Shown here: piece by piece, positions 26,740 through 40,205 of the stretch | Layout: every line of letters begins with the position of its first letter | Numbering within the stretch: the first letter of the stretch is position 1 | DNA from: Tubiluchus corallicola | Lineage: Eukaryota; Priapulida; Priapulimorpha; Priapulimorphida; Tubiluchidae | Length of the DNA stretch: 64,000 bases | NCBI GenBank assembly: GCA_030141605.1 | Contig: JAQGDQ010000346.1 | Span: 103,742 to 167,741 of the forward strand | Direction: 5' to 3' | Notes under the pieces: generated by a model | What the model was told of the DNA's origin: nothing | Database searches by the model: none | The model's input: only the letters and a program-made list of their open reading frames with translations | Position numbers and translations under genes: made by a program

Positions 26740-27445
26740 ATGTCATTATACAAGATTATTTTAAATTTTTTTACAAGATTACACAGTCATTGCTTGTAGA
26801 TTTCTTTTTGCCTCCTCAAGTAAGAGTTTTGTATAAAACGAGCAAGACTTCTAGTTAAAACATCTGTATTCATAACGAAAGCAAGTTTTTCAGTATTCAC
26901 CAGTTGCATGAAATTTTTTTTAATGTGAAAACATTTTTGAAATAAATCCTTTCTTGGGCGTTATAAAACGGGCTAGTACTCAAGCTGGGAAGTTTTCCAA
27001 CCTCATCTAAATAATTTGTTGTATAATCTACGATTATTGTTGCGCCCTGCTTTTAACACAGGACTGTTGTAAACGAGCACTGTACTCAGTCAGGTTTAAA
27101 GATTTTTTTGCATGAGACTGGCCGATTCCATGCACTTGCTTTACAGGAACGAATATGTGTAATTTAGGCGAGATAGTAAACGAGATGAAGATATTTTTTC
27201 CTTTTTGAATGAGCTTTTTACAATTCATAAAGAAGTGAATTTATTTAAAAAATATTGTAACATTGAACGAAATTTCATGCAACTGTTGAATACTGAAAAC
27301 TTGCTTTATTATAAATAGAGATTTTTAACTAGAATCCTTGCTCGCTTTATACAAAATTCTTTCTTGAAAAGGCAAAATATTGTATAGTTTGTAACTTTTC
27401 CAGAATTGCTAAGTAATCTTGTACCATACGTATAATCATATGATC
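26740..27445. repeat. Large palindromic (foldback) repeat
   Basis: The sequence from about 26740 to 26950 recurs in reverse complement from about 27445 back to 27235. Matching blocks include TTTTGTATAAA[A/G]CGAGCAAG, TTCTAGTTAAAA, AGCAAGTTTT, CAGTATTCA and AGTTGCATGAAATTT, and the outer block ACAAGATTAC. The arms are about 200 bases, diverged by substitutions, and the centre is about 280 bases. This is the structure of a foldback or MITE-like DNA transposon. Target duplications were not resolved. Confidence 0.75.
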
Positions 27446-27839
27446 CGCATGAATTTTGCTACGTGCGTACACGCCTTGTCGAAAGCTGCATTAATTGTAG
27501 ACTCCCACATCTCATGATTAATTATAGTTAGGCCGTAAAATTTTAATGTCTAAATTTCTTCTTCGACCCATCAGTGCGCATAGTTCATTTGTACACTAGG
27601 ACAGGGGTACAAGCCTGATAAACTGAATGTACAGTGACTTCTTTAGGCTACACTATACTTGTAAATCGTCCTTTATCAATGGGACCAAATTTAGGTCAGA
27701 ATTTGAAATTAGACAGGGCTTCGTGCAGTACTGCGCACATCACCAGTGTCACTGACAAGGTGGGAAAAGCGAAGTACTGTAGTTTCGTAAGCTTTGGCGA
27801 ACTCAAAAGGCTCTCAAAAGGAAAAAATGTAATAAAAGT

Positions 27840-27840
<1 letters not shown>

Positions 27841-27870
<30 letters not shown>
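27841..27870. repeat. (TA)n microsatellite
   Basis: A perfect TA dinucleotide run of about 15 units in the spacer. Confidence 0.95.
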
Positions 27871-27873
<3 letters not shown>

Positions 27874-28619
27874 TATAATATACTCCCGCGATTTACCTTT
27901 TTGTTGAAACCTACATCTAAATGTTAGACACGCCGTTTGTGAGAATGAGGGTCTTATTTATTAGTAATATAATGAGACATCTTGTCTTAGGCAATGTACA
28001 TTTACGATCATATGTGTGCCAGAATACATTTAATACTTCTCTTTTACTATTTGAGGAACTTTAATGTTTACACCTGATCGATGCTAAAAATTAATTTGCA
28101 CTCGCAATTACGTCTCTAAAATTGTAACATTGATGCTTGATTGTAGTACAGTATAGTGGGAAATACACTTTTTCTGTTTTTGGAGGAGCTTAGACCACAT
28201 ACAGTACGTAAGAGTACTTTTCTATGTATCTTTTATAATAATAAACGCTTGTTTTTCACCACTGTGTCCAACTACTTTAACTTCACTAGTTCTGCCATAT
28301 CTAATGTCAACGTTATAAAACATTTATACCTCCACTGGCTGCAATATCCATTTAAATATGGAGAAAGCGACTTTTACAGTCTGCAGTGATTGTATTGCTA
28401 CAAGTGCTTCATGTATGTGTTCTTTCATAATTTATTCTTCTATTTGAACAAAGCCCCTTTAATCGGTAATTTTTGTTTATTTTCTTAGATTACAAACATT
28501 CTATAGCACTAACTGTTGGATCAACATTGCAAGTATTGGATGAACAGCACCGTGTGCCAGTAGTCTTGGTGTCTAAGCAACTGTCATGGCAGCCTTAACA
28601 TTAGAAGTCTCCTGAAACC

Positions 28620-30772
28620 CCTGATAGTGGCTGCGATTGAGTGTGATCGTATTTGCATCTTTTTTGATGCATATCATTGCTGAAGGTGTTACTTTGAAAT
28701 CTTTTTGTGGAATTTCTTCAACATTTTTATGGAACCTCATCACAGACTGCATGGATCAGCATCGTCTTATGCTTGGAACAGGTAATAATAAAATATAGCA
28801 AATTAACTTACATCCAGTACTAGAAGGAAAATATAGTTTGACCTGAAGACAGTAAGGCCAAGTTGGCCGGGTCACCTCGATGATTACCCAAAATTTCAAA
28901 TCATGTTCCCATACCTTCTAGGTTGTGGTGTGACATGCATCACCTGAATTTAGCAATTGCTTTTCTGTAAGACCTTTCTTGTTTACCAAAGCAATGTATT
29001 GCAATACAGCACATCCCTTAACTAATGTAGGTTGAGTCTATCATTTGTTGTTCATTATTCATTTCAAGAATGGATGGGCCTGCATTCATGCCAGCTAGTT
29101 ATTTAAACGTCAAATCAAGAATCTGATACATTCAGCTCTTATTTAGTCACTATCATTAGTTCAAAAACTCTGACATTTTTGAGGTGTGTGCGCATTAACT
29201 AACATGCTCAACTGATATTATGACAAAGAGTCTTAATTTTGCTGATGGTTAGGGGTGAGCATTCTCTACCAGAAAATGAACCGAACTTCAGTATTGAAAT
29301 TGATAAATTTTCGAATCACCAACAAAAATTTGGCTTATAGACATATTAGGGACTTTGTTGTGCATTAAAACTAATTTTGTTTAAAAATTGTGCGCAGAAA
29401 TCACAGCTAAATTATGCTAATTGCATGATGTTTCAAAAGTTTTAATGATAAAGAACGTGTGTGGTTGAAGTGCTGAATAATTCTAATCTATAGTTTTAGG
29501 TTTGATGCTTACCCCTACTGATGGTTTTAGTTAAGAAGAAATGAAACAATTACAAATTAGTTTACATTCTGCAGTTAATCATACATTCTGATTATTTAGG
29601 CAATTATAGTAATTAATTAATGATGCATTAATAATGGGTGGAAATCCATGTTGTAATTCATGTATTAACATGTTTGTTGGACAGCTAAAAGTGAGAGTCA
29701 TAAACTTCACCATTATATGTTTCAGGATCGAGTCCAAGTGCACTAACCGTCAAGTTTGGCTGTCGTATTGTTAGAATATTAGGAGGCAGCATGTGCTTTT
29801 GCCTTTCTTTGATTGTATTTTACCTGTGTGACAGGTAAGCCTTACATAGCTACCTAAATTTTTGAAATAACTAGTCCAAAAACAGAAATATTATCAAGGA
29901 GCTAGTATTAGTATTATTATTTATTATTAACAATTATAATCAGAGGTGCTGCTGCTTTTTTTCTGAGTGTTTTTGCCACAAGTGCTGCCTTTCTTAATTA
30001 AGTATATTGTAAATTAATATTATCATGAATAGTCAGAGTTTTGGAGTAATGTGTGGAACTTAGGATATAAGTTTTCTATAGTAATTTGTAAGACAACTAA
30101 AAAACTAAGTAATCATTCGTAATCTTTATGAACAATGTGCAAAATAACCAATCAGAATTAATTACTGATACGTAAAATAAAAAAATTGTACAAAACAAAT
30201 GTGCCCAGAGTTTTATGGCAGTGCAATTAATTTCACATTTGTCTAAAAATTTCTATTTTTAAATAATGTGTATTAATTATTTACCTACAAATTCATTCTT
30301 TTCTTGTAAATATGTTTATGGTCCATGGCTTTTTTTAATAATGCATTTAATGCTCTTTTATGTGTCGATCACGTATTTTAATACAGGTCAGGAATTATAC
30401 ATTTTTATGCTGCAGAAATTCAATAAATGTGTATGTGCGTGCATGCATGCGTATGTAGTTGTAAGTATATATGCACAGGCCTGCTAAGAAGTTTGTCTTA
30501 AACTATAACACACATTTCACACCTCTCATAATTGTTGTTTTTCAGGACTTGGACTTAGCCTAGATGACTTATTTCAAATGTTCTTGCTCTAAGTAAGCAG
30601 TTTGTCTAACCTAAAAGGTAGAGACTAATAACAGTTGGACCTATTATATGTTGCTATTGTTCTATGCATAACCAGAAAGAAAGCACCAGCCAAGTCAATG
30701 GCAGACTCGATTCTATTGTTGGCGTGACTATCAGCATTGGACCAGTGATATTGGGATACATATCTGATAGTA
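28620..30772 (+). pseudogene. Decayed SLC16 (monocarboxylate transporter)-like gene fragments
   Basis: Three exon-like pieces match the start and possibly the end of an MCT-type transporter. Piece 1 (28620-28781) begins PDSG, the family's PDGGWGW start, then after a TGA where a Trp codon is expected and a frame change reads VIVFASFLMHIIAEGVT (TM1), then after a second frame change FVEFLQHFYG and TAWISIV. It ends at a GT donor. Piece 2 (29726-29834) follows in phase and reads SPSALTVKFGCRIV then RILGGSMCFCLSL, the conserved FG-x-R-x-V...GG loop and TM3, ending at a GT donor. Piece 3 (about 30680-30772) reads VGVTISIGPVILGYISD, like a late transmembrane segment; a downstream acceptor near 31843 leads to a stop after eight codons. 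The large middle part is missing. Stops and frame changes in the first piece argue for a pseudogene, with retained introns, hence not a retrocopy. Confidence 0.7.
29254..29315 (+). repeat. Dispersed repeat sharing a 21-bp identity with 46892-46912
   Basis: The first 21-22 bases (GTGAGCATTCTCTACC and following AGAAA) occur identically but inverted at 46892-46912. Both copies continue into related sequence rich in CGAATC/AACCGAA. This looks like the end of a shared repeat family. No matching target duplication was seen. Confidence 0.55.
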
Positions 30773-33152
30773 AGTTCAATTGTTAGTTCATTTGTCTACC
30801 ATACATTGTCTTCCTTCCAGATTTGTTCTTCATTTTTTATAAGTTAAGATGTTTCATAAGAATTGTTTGAAACAAATGATGCCCTTGTTTTTTGCTGATT
30901 TATTTGCTTTGTTTTGTTGTAAATGTAACTATTTTACTCAATAACTATTCTACAGTTTTCAGTACGATCTTTACCCATTGTTTTGTATTTAGTTTTTTTA
31001 GGGTTTAACAGAGACCATAGAGTGGGAATATCTGATTTGTGTCCTATTATTTGATAGGTTTTTTTGGGTGGGGAGGAGGATTTCATGAGTTAATGCATTT
31101 CTTTATTGACTCCCATGGCAGTGGCATCCTTAGTTGGGCATTATTCTTTTATGGATGTTTGAAGGTTAAACATCAAACTTGCTTAAATCTAACTTTGTAA
31201 TATATTCATTTGTTTATATCTAACGAGAGATTACAAAAAATACAAAAGTGATGCTCAGTCTGCCAAAGTATTCCAGTATTCCAGCGTTCCAGTACTGAAA
31301 AGAACATTTAGCTAAAGCTATAAATTTTTAGAAACGAACTGAATATTTTCTCATTGGAATACGTTTGACACTTTCATCTTGTTATGTGTCCTCAACCTTA
31401 CCTTACTGACCTCAACCTTACGGGTTGATCTCTTGGGCCTGGAAAGACTTAGTTCTTTTGAACTAGTATTGCTTTTTCAGGGTCTGGCTTCAGTCATAGG
31501 TCCTGCTCAGCTGGTAAATAGCATGTGGCAAATGCTTTAAATGTGACCAGTCTCTGCATGTCAGAAGTACAAGAAGTATAGTACTTTTCGCATAAATGCT
31601 CGCATGCGTGCTAATTAAACTCTGTGATCAGTTGATGAGTTTATAGTTACAGAAGTCTTTTAAATTTAAATGTGATCGCGGCTTAGAACAGACATTTAGT
31701 CCAGGTACCTAGATGAACTTGTAATCAGTCTGGTAAGGTGATGTACCCTTGCCAACTTTATCTCCTGTAACCTAGCACAGACCACCTACCAAGCAATAGC
31801 TTTTACATTTAATGTTTAATGTAGTGTTTGTTTTATTTCTAGATTTTGGAGATTGGGAATCATAGAAGCTATTGCGACAACATCGAAGAAGTGCATTGGA
31901 ATATGGGCGAGGTTCTTAACACTCTGGATAAACTAAGAATAGAAAACAACATTATTGTTTACTTCTTGTTGATCAAGGTCATTGCGTAGAAAAGAGAGAG
32001 ACCTAGATGGGCATGGAGAAGGTGACTTGGATCAAGACTTTCAAGATAAGATAGTTTTAAAAATTTTCATTGCTAATTGTTTTGTAGTTGTAATTAACTT
32101 ATGAAGGTGTTGTGTCCTACTGTAAATAATTTATACTCTTTTATATATTTTGCTCATTGTTTGTTTTTGACAACTTATCTAATTATAATGACGAAGGCAG
32201 GTTGTTGTCATAGGAATGATAATTACAATTAAAATTCTTGGCTATTTTCCGTTTCGAAGCAGAATTAAATTATAGCAGCTCTGCAGATAATTTGCGGTTA
32301 AAATTGAAAATCTTTTGTGCAGCTGGCTACTATGTACAACTCAAGCAAATGCTTAATTCTTTGCCATGAAAATTAAACATAAAACCCACTTAAAGCAACT
32401 ATTTTAATTTACCAAAAACCGGTTTATAAGCTTTTTACAAAGGTCACTGTAAACGAAATTAGGTGTCTTTTCAAACGTTGGTAACTCTGCAATTGACAGT
32501 TAACCAATTGCACATTTTAATGTAAATTAAAAATTAAATTTGCTGAAGCATTTTGCATGTGAACAGTTGGTTTGTAGCTGTGTGAATTTGTGTGTGTGTG
32601 TGGGCATCAGAAGTTGGCTGTGGTGTACCAATTTTGTTTTCATTTTAACATGAAAAATACTTTGGAGTAACGACCATGTTTCTTTGGTCATGAGAACAGA
32701 ATCCCTGAAAGTTGAGACTAAGTTTCACATTAGGTACGTCATCGATGATAGTGATAGTGTAATGTCTGACTGACTGTACAATACTGACGTACAACATATC
32801 AAATCCAGTTAATTTTTAAATTTTGCGAAAAAATGTTTCCACTGGCGAATTTTCTAAGCCTTCTAGCAAGAATTCTAGACAATTTTGTTCATTTTATTAA
32901 CACTAGGGGCTCTCTCAAACCAGTGTTGGTGGTAAACTTCATAATTTCAATAGCAAACTAAGGAAAGTGCAGTTGCTTTTTAACCGGTTTCTGCAGCTTC
33001 AACAAATAGCTTCAAACAAAGTTATTTGCAGACGACAGATTTTTGCTCCCCTTTACCGCTGCCTCTTCCTTTTTCATCTAACTAAACATTGCTTACTGTC
33101 TCTTTTATTTGAACTTAGCTGGTTGGCAAGCTGGTGATCAGGTAACTATACT
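30773..33152. other. Spacer without recognised genes
   Basis: AT-rich sequence. A short run of related CCAG-TATT units lies near 31260-31285. No protein family, RNA gene or mobile element was recognised. Confidence 0.4.
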
Positions 33153-33542
33153 GTAGCACCCTCATTAGCTGATTTTCTACTTCGTCCTAGTGACCATGTT
33201 GCAGAGCCCTCATTAGCTGATACTTCCTACTTCATGCTAATGATCATGTTGCAGAACTTCCATTAGCTGACAGTTCCTACTTTGCTCTAGTGACCATGTT
33301 GCAGGATTCCCATTAGATGACACTTCGTACTTCGTCCTAGTGACTATGTTGCAGGACTCCAATTAGCTGATACTTCCTACATCATGCTAGTGACCAAATT
33401 GCAGAGCCCCCACTAGGTGACACTTCATACTTCGTCCTAGTGACCATGTCACGGGATTCGTATTAGGTGATACTTCCTACTTCGTCCTACTGACCATGTT
33501 GCAGGACTGGATTAGGTGACACTTCCTACTTCTGTCTAGTAG
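33153..33542. repeat. 50-bp minisatellite, about eight copies
   Basis: Units begin at 33201, 33251, 33301, 33351, 33401, 33451 and 33501, exactly 50 bases apart, with a partial copy before and a shortened one at the end. The consensus contains CATTAGCTGATACTTCCTAC, CTTCGTCCTAGTGACCATGT and TGCAG. Copies differ by a few substitutions, while the exact length is kept. Confidence 0.95.
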
Positions 33543-35454
33543 TTATATAGGTTTGTCCTAATGCTGATGGCTATTAAATGTGAGTAAATAGGGTAAGATG
33601 CCCTCTTAAAGTAAAAAAGCTCATGCTTTGGGCTATTCGAATAAAGGGAAACGACAAATGTTAACAACACAGTGTTGCGTGCTGCATCAACTAACCACTG
33701 ACAATGAATACAAGTTCAATTACAGCACTTTTCCTGACCTCCCTATAGACAAGTGAGTCCCTTTCAGACATATATACTAGAAATAAAATAGTTGGTGCAA
33801 GAAATAAAAAATTGTGCTATTGTAAAATTGAATAATTACTATTTATGTGAAAGAAGATAAAAATTGCATTACACAAAACATCAGTTATACGTACATATTA
33901 ATCAATACATACACGTACAATACGTTACTCATGATTAAGTCAAATATGTTACCTTTTATTAACAATTTGAGCAACTCGTGACAGATCGGAATCACCACTT
34001 AAATTTAATTACACTCTTACTTTCTAACAAGGTGTTATCTTGAAATAATGCCATTTTCAATAAATGGCGCCATAAACAAGGCATCATTTTTACCTACTAA
34101 TTTTTGCAATGGAATATTGCAAGCAGCCTTCAACTTAGCTATAACAAGTCAAGGTCCCTCCATTTCCCTTCTTTTCCCTTACCGCCTCTGTTTCTTTCTC
34201 ACTATTTATCCTTTGCTGCTCTCTTCTCCCCTTTCTTTTCCTGTTATTTTCCTCTCATTTGTTATTACTCTATTCTTTCTCCATTTTTCTTCGTGTTTTT
34301 GTCCTATTCACTTCTCTTTTTTTCTCACTTTTTTTCTACTTGTTGTGCTTCTTTTTTACATTTGTTTGCAAATTATTGTTTCGTTTTTTTTGTACTGTTT
34401 AGTGAAAATTAACCTTCACGTTTTCAAATGTGCCAATTGTGAAGTTAAATATTATCAAATACTTGAAGAAAAATTGTTATATTACTTGAATCTTAGATCA
34501 TGATTTTTTGCGTGGTCTTGTCTAATTTGTTGATCATTTCCTTGTATTTTGTTTGTATTGTGTTTGGATAACATTTGGAACACCTGGTTTCATAGGCTGA
34601 CCTTTACAGCTCTCATACGTGACATTTATAATGCAATTATGAATAGGCATAACGTGTTTTTGTAAATTATGATCTTTGTACACATATCTTTTAAGCAACT
34701 GCAACATATATGTTATTCAGGATTATCTTTAACTTTGATGTTGCAAAAAAACTAATTTTACGAAAGTCACTAGAGCTGTTGTAACTGCTCCTGCAATAAC
34801 TCGAGTATTTTTTCAACTTGAATTTTAGAGATTATTACATCTTCTCTGATGAAAATGCTTTCTATTCACAGTGTGTCTCTACTATTATGTGTAAAGGAGA
34901 TAAGTGGGAGTTAGAGGTACTTGGGAATTTTAGACGGGTAAGGAAGCTGGAGTTGCAGGCATATGGGAATTTTAGATGGATCGTTTGTTTCATTAGTTGT
35001 TTTTCAATACTAACAAGCAGCGAAACATTAACTTTAAATAGGAAGCATTGTCATCATGTAAGATGTATGTTGTCAGAAATTAATATCAAATCACGTTATC
35101 TAAAAATATGATCATTACTGATTTTTCAGTTGTACGATTGTCCGTTTGATATTTGCTTGTTTTTGGAAAGATTTCAATTCACCTTTGTTTATTTATGTTG
35201 ATCATGATGTGTGCATGAAATCACGTTTATCATTAAATTGGTGATTGTCTTTAATAGTTTTCCTGTTTAGCCATTCCCCGAGTCAATAATTACACAATAA
35301 GAGGAAGCTTTGACCATAATGTCTTTGTTAGCGTGTTTGATTTATGTTCATGGCGAACTGAAGAAACAAATTCTTCTGCCTGTCGGTTACTTGTAAATTC
35401 TCTTTCTCTGTCTCGTTTTGTCTGCTCCACCTTTCATTCCTGTTGTTCGCCTTT
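33543..35454. other. Spacer with a pyrimidine-rich stretch
   Basis: No gene was recognised. Between about 34150 and 34380 the plus strand is rich in CT/TTTC, which produces long Phe/Leu/Ser frames on the plus strand without support. Nothing else was identified. Confidence 0.4.
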
Positions 35455-35760
35455 GTAATTGTGAACCACTACAATTCCACCCTTCTGAACTACTATAATT
35501 CCACCCTTCTGAACCACTATAATTGCACACTTCTGAGCCACTATAATTGCACACTTCTATAATTTCACCTTCCTGAACCATTATAATTCCACCCTCCTGA
35601 ACTACTATAATTTCACGCTTTTGAACTACTAAAATCCCACACCTCTGAACAACTATAAATCCACCCTTCTGAACAACTATAACTGTACTCTTTTGAACTA
35701 CTATAATTCCATCCTTTTGAACCACTATAATACCACCCTTCTGAACCATTATAATTCTTT
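35455..35760. repeat. About 27-bp minisatellite with a repeat-coding frame
   Basis: About eleven units of the type ACTATAATTCCACCCTTCTG plus a 7-base GAAC-type spacer. Because the period is a multiple of three, the minus strand stays open for 139 codons with repeats of VVQKGGII. Degenerate ends, no splice context and no start context suggest a minisatellite and not a protein gene. Confidence 0.85.
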
Positions 35761-36656
35761 CCTCGTTTACCACTTTATTTATACTGTAAGCAGGGTCAAA
35801 TGCCACCTAGAATTCAAATATGTCTAGTGTGAACATGCTAAAACCTATATGAAGTTGTCTCTACATACACGACATTGTTAGTCACAATATCTTTCGTTTT
35901 AGAGTTTTCTTATATATTTAAAAAAAAAAGAAGAAAGAGAACAAAGGCAAAAAAAGAAAAGAAAAATTCCATAAAAGAAAATGTCAAACCAATTGCCAAA
36001 AATATATCATACACAAAACTGGGTTCTTCTGTGGGCTTGGCTGCTTTCTGAAGCCACCACACATGGGTGCATTCATGGTTGTGTGTAGATTTTGCAGTGG
36101 GATTTGGGGCTAGAAATTATTTGAATGGAGTAAAAGTTATACCCTCTCAGATCTCACCAGGTATGACCTGATAAAGTAAATAAAGCACTGTTTAACAGAA
36201 AATGAACTTATTTTACTTTAAGCACTGTTGAAGATGAAATGAACTTTCTTTTTCAGTAATTGAAAGTTTACCCAGAAGGTAGGCTCAACGACACACGAGC
36301 AGTTTGCAGAGGTTGTCACTTTTTTTCTAATTCTGTAAATCAAGATTTTATTTTTAGCCATCGTTATATCAATTGAACAATTTATCTGTCCAGTGAAGGT
36401 TTCTATCTCATATTATTTGTTTTTTTGTTGAGTACACCTGATTGTATCTGATGTTTATAATTATAGTCCAGTCACTTTTCATAGAAACTTTTTGCACAGT
36501 CATTCAAAGTTTTTTTTTGCAAACCAGACATGAAGTGTCTAAGCTTTGTGATTTGTTTGAAATATTGCTGTTAACTTTTTTAGATGTCAGTGATGATAGT
36601 GACGACAATGACGAAAATGATTATGGTGATTATGAAGAGAAACATGAAGATAATGC
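35761..36656. other. Spacer without recognised genes
   Basis: AT-rich, with an A-rich patch near 35920-35970. The frame at 36442-36894 enters an acidic GAT/GAC-rich stretch that belongs to the left arm of the inverted repeat. Confidence 0.4.
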
Positions 36657-36899
36657 GGAGGATGATGATGGTGATGGCCAACAGCTGAAGAGAATGCATG
36701 ATGATGACCATTGTGGTGACTTGACTGCTTGTGGGTGGAGGAGGATTTGGGTAAGTCAGTTCACTTTTTTGCTAATGAAGGTATGCATTCTGGTCGAGCC
36801 TAGAATTGAGACACTCACATTGCATGTTTCCCATCAGAAACCACACTTGCCTCCTGTTAGGTTTGCCTCAAGGGTGACATTACTGATTGTATGAAGTTT
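36657..36899 (+). repeat. Inverted repeat, left arm
   Basis: About 240 bases that recur in reverse complement at 40206-40440. The best block includes CTCACATTGCATGTTT and CCATCAGAAACCACACTT followed by [G/A]CCTCCT; weaker similarity extends into the GATGATG-rich end. Identity is obvious but imperfect. A CT tract follows the arm on its inner side. Confidence 0.75.
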
Positions 36900-36990
36900 A
36901 CTAACTGTGGAAAAGTGAAACTTGTGAGTCATCTTTGTAGCTCAATGCAATGGGAATCTTTCTTGAGTCAACATTTGGCTTTCTAATAAA

Positions 36991-37141
<151 letters not shown>

Positions 37142-38380
37142 TGAATTAATTTCACTGACAAATAACACGTTTTTTTTAAATTGTTGTTTGACATTCAGAA
37201 CAGCAGTGTGACGACTTTTATGTTCAACGTTTTCAGTTAATTATAATTATATTTTCACATACAGGATTGTAAATAATGCAAATTAAGCTACTAGTGTAGA
37301 AACATTATCACATTTCCGAAAAGGATGGAGAAATACATGTACATAAAACAAGAGTGTAAAAGAAACAGGCCAAAAAGGGAGAGTGGTGGGCGAGACTTAT
37401 ATTTGATTAATATTTCCTGTTTTATTGAGATATTTCTTATCCAAACACATCCATAGGTCTCAACTTAAAAATTCTCTTGCCTTGAATTTGAAATCCATTC
37501 AAGTTAAAAAGCCTTTTTTATTGACTTATTCCGCCCAAGTATTGCAGATTACAAGACTTTTGGCACAAATATCTGCAAGCAAAAACGATTATTCAATTGA
37601 CTTCATTGATCAATCAGACAGTCAAGCTGCTGCTTGTTCATAGAATAGTTAACTACTATTATTGGTATTTACTAGTGTTAGTACCTACTAACTAATAGAA
37701 ATACTATAGTTTAGCTAACTTGTTATGGTAGAAGGCGGGGTTCACTCTGGGTTGACTGATTGCTGTTAAATGAATGCCTTTTTTGTGAATGTATTTAATG
37801 TTTTTCCCCATTGACTAACGAGCCCTACCTTCCTCCACAACACATTATTACGATAGCAATAAGGTATTTTCAGAGTTCTACAAAGTTTGAGTGCTGCAGA
37901 AAATGTTTGTTCTTTGTGAAACTCTGAATATTTTAGTTAGAACTGGGTAGATTAGTTATATTACATTATGTTATACTAACGCAATAGTTAGCTACGCAGT
38001 ACTATTAGTGATTGGTATTTAATCAGTGTTGGGTAATTTAAACTGCAGGCTAGGTGGGTACGTTTCTCCAACTCAGTAATAATCGTGCAAAGTAACAACG
38101 GTATAACAGTAGATTTTATAAACAAATTCTTGTTCTTGAACTAAACTTCCATTATTTCATTATTCAAATCTATTTAAAAACCTGGAAATGTAAGAATGTT
38201 TCTTTACTTGCTGCATCTTAAATTTGCATTTATTACAATCTTGAAAAAATCCCATAATAATTATAATCAACTGAAGGGGTGAAGTATTACAAAACGTGTC
38301 ACTGAATGTTTGGTCAAACAAACAATGTGAAAAAGGCGTTTTCTTGGTAATATTAATTTGATTTTTTTCAAGCGCAACTT
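37142..38380. other. Spacer between CT tracts
   Basis: AT-rich and without recognised genes. It lies inside the interval flanked by the inverted repeat arms at 36657 and 40440. A short frame at 37425-37643 has no family features. Confidence 0.4.
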
Positions 38381-38690
38381 CTCTTTCTCCTCTCTCACTC
38401 TCACTCTCTCACTCTCACTCACTCTCTCTCACTCTCTCTCCCTCACTCTCACTCCTCCTCTTTCTCTGTACCTTTCTCCCTCTTTTGCTCTTTCTCTCTC
38501 CCTCTCTACTCTTCCTCTCTCTTTCTCTTTCTCTCCGTATCTTTCTCCCTCTCTCCCTTCCACTTTCTCTCTCTCTCTCTAGCTCTTTCCCTCTGCTTCC
38601 TCTTCCTGTTTTTCTCTCTCTCGCCTTTCCCCTTCTGTCTTCTCCTATCTCTTGCTCTCTCCCTCCTCCCTCTCTCAGTCTCTTGCTTTT
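38381..38690. repeat. Imperfect polypyrimidine tract
   Basis: About 310 bases almost purely C and T on the plus strand, with CTCACT and CTCCCT interruptions. Ser/Leu-rich and Arg/Glu-rich frames here are artefacts. Confidence 0.9.
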
Positions 38691-39565
38691 TCATTTTTAG
38701 TTCTTTCTTGTTCTTGTATTTTTTATCTCTAATTTCAGTTTTTTCTGTGGTGCTGTTTCTCTTCCTCATGCTATATTCTAAATAAAAGGGGGTGACATTT
38801 GATTTCCGTATAGGAAGCTTTTCTTGTATAGTTGGTTCCTCGTGTCTCTCTAAACTTCTGTCTCAGTTTTAAGCCTAAAGAAATCTTTCCGCCATAGTTC
38901 CCAGTTTTGCTATATCTGCAAACTTGGATTGGGTAAGCCCTAGGTCAGCAGTCAAGTAAATAGATGTAAAATGTTACTGGCAAGGAGTAAATCATTGTCA
39001 AACGTGGGGCTATACGCAATAATGGGCATCTCTATTTCAGCTGTTAATAAACTGGGTTCTTTCGTATGCGTGCTAGTCAGGTCAGATTTCGCCAATTTAT
39101 AAATTTTCTGAATTATCAAATTTTAACGGTCAATTTGTTGTAAAATGTTAGTTGCAGGCAGTGGGTACATAATCGACAAGGTGGCTATACAGTGTTGGGG
39201 TCTCTGTTTTCCTGTTCCTAATTATTAACATGATTTTTCCCTAAACATGTTTGTTCCCAGTTATTCAGTGAAGGTAAAAAGTGTGAAAGTAAGAAAATAA
39301 GCTGTACAAAATGTAGAATTGACTGTAGAACTTACGAGCAAAACAACTTTAAAAGCAGAGATAAGATCTGATTTCAGTTTAGCAACTAACAAAATGCATT
39401 GGGTAACATTTGCCACTTCTCAGCTGTAGCTGAAATTACTCTTTTCGCTCTGTCTCGTCTGTTCTTTTTATCTACCTGTCTAAGGACGGTCTTCCTTCTT
39501 GTTTCTTACTCCCTCTTTTTACTTTCCATGTCCATTTTTTTCCTACTTTCTCATCTCTTTTTACT
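38691..39565. other. Spacer between CT tracts
   Basis: No gene recognised. Two related stretches (about 38985-39050 and 39150-39215) share GGCTATAC and a GGGxCTCT-type end, suggesting an old tandem duplication. Confidence 0.35.
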
Positions 39566-40087
<522 letters not shown>

Positions 40088-40205
40088 ATCAATCTCACTA
40101 ACTTCAAGTTTTTTGAGGGTCATGTGCTTGCTCTTGAAACATTTCTGTTGTATTATGCTGCATTGACTCTCCACAACTTCGTTTTTGTGCAGTTCCGTAG
40201 GCTTC

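Larger units (their letters stand above)
23921..28619. other. Intergenic spacer after the P450 gene
   Basis: AT-rich spacer with no supported gene. It contains the palindromic repeat at 26740-27445 and a (TA)n run at 27841-27870. Short open frames (25058-25243, 25755-25937, 27634-27927, 28156-28389) show no family features. Confidence 0.5.

Noticed and set aside
34048-34503. 151-codon Phe/Leu/Ser frame
   Set aside because: Lies in a pyrimidine-rich spacer, with no domain, signal or splice context.
36442-36894. 150-codon frame with an acidic Asp/Glu stretch
   Set aside because: The acidic part is a GAT/GAC-rich section of the inverted repeat arm; the partner arm does not keep the frame.
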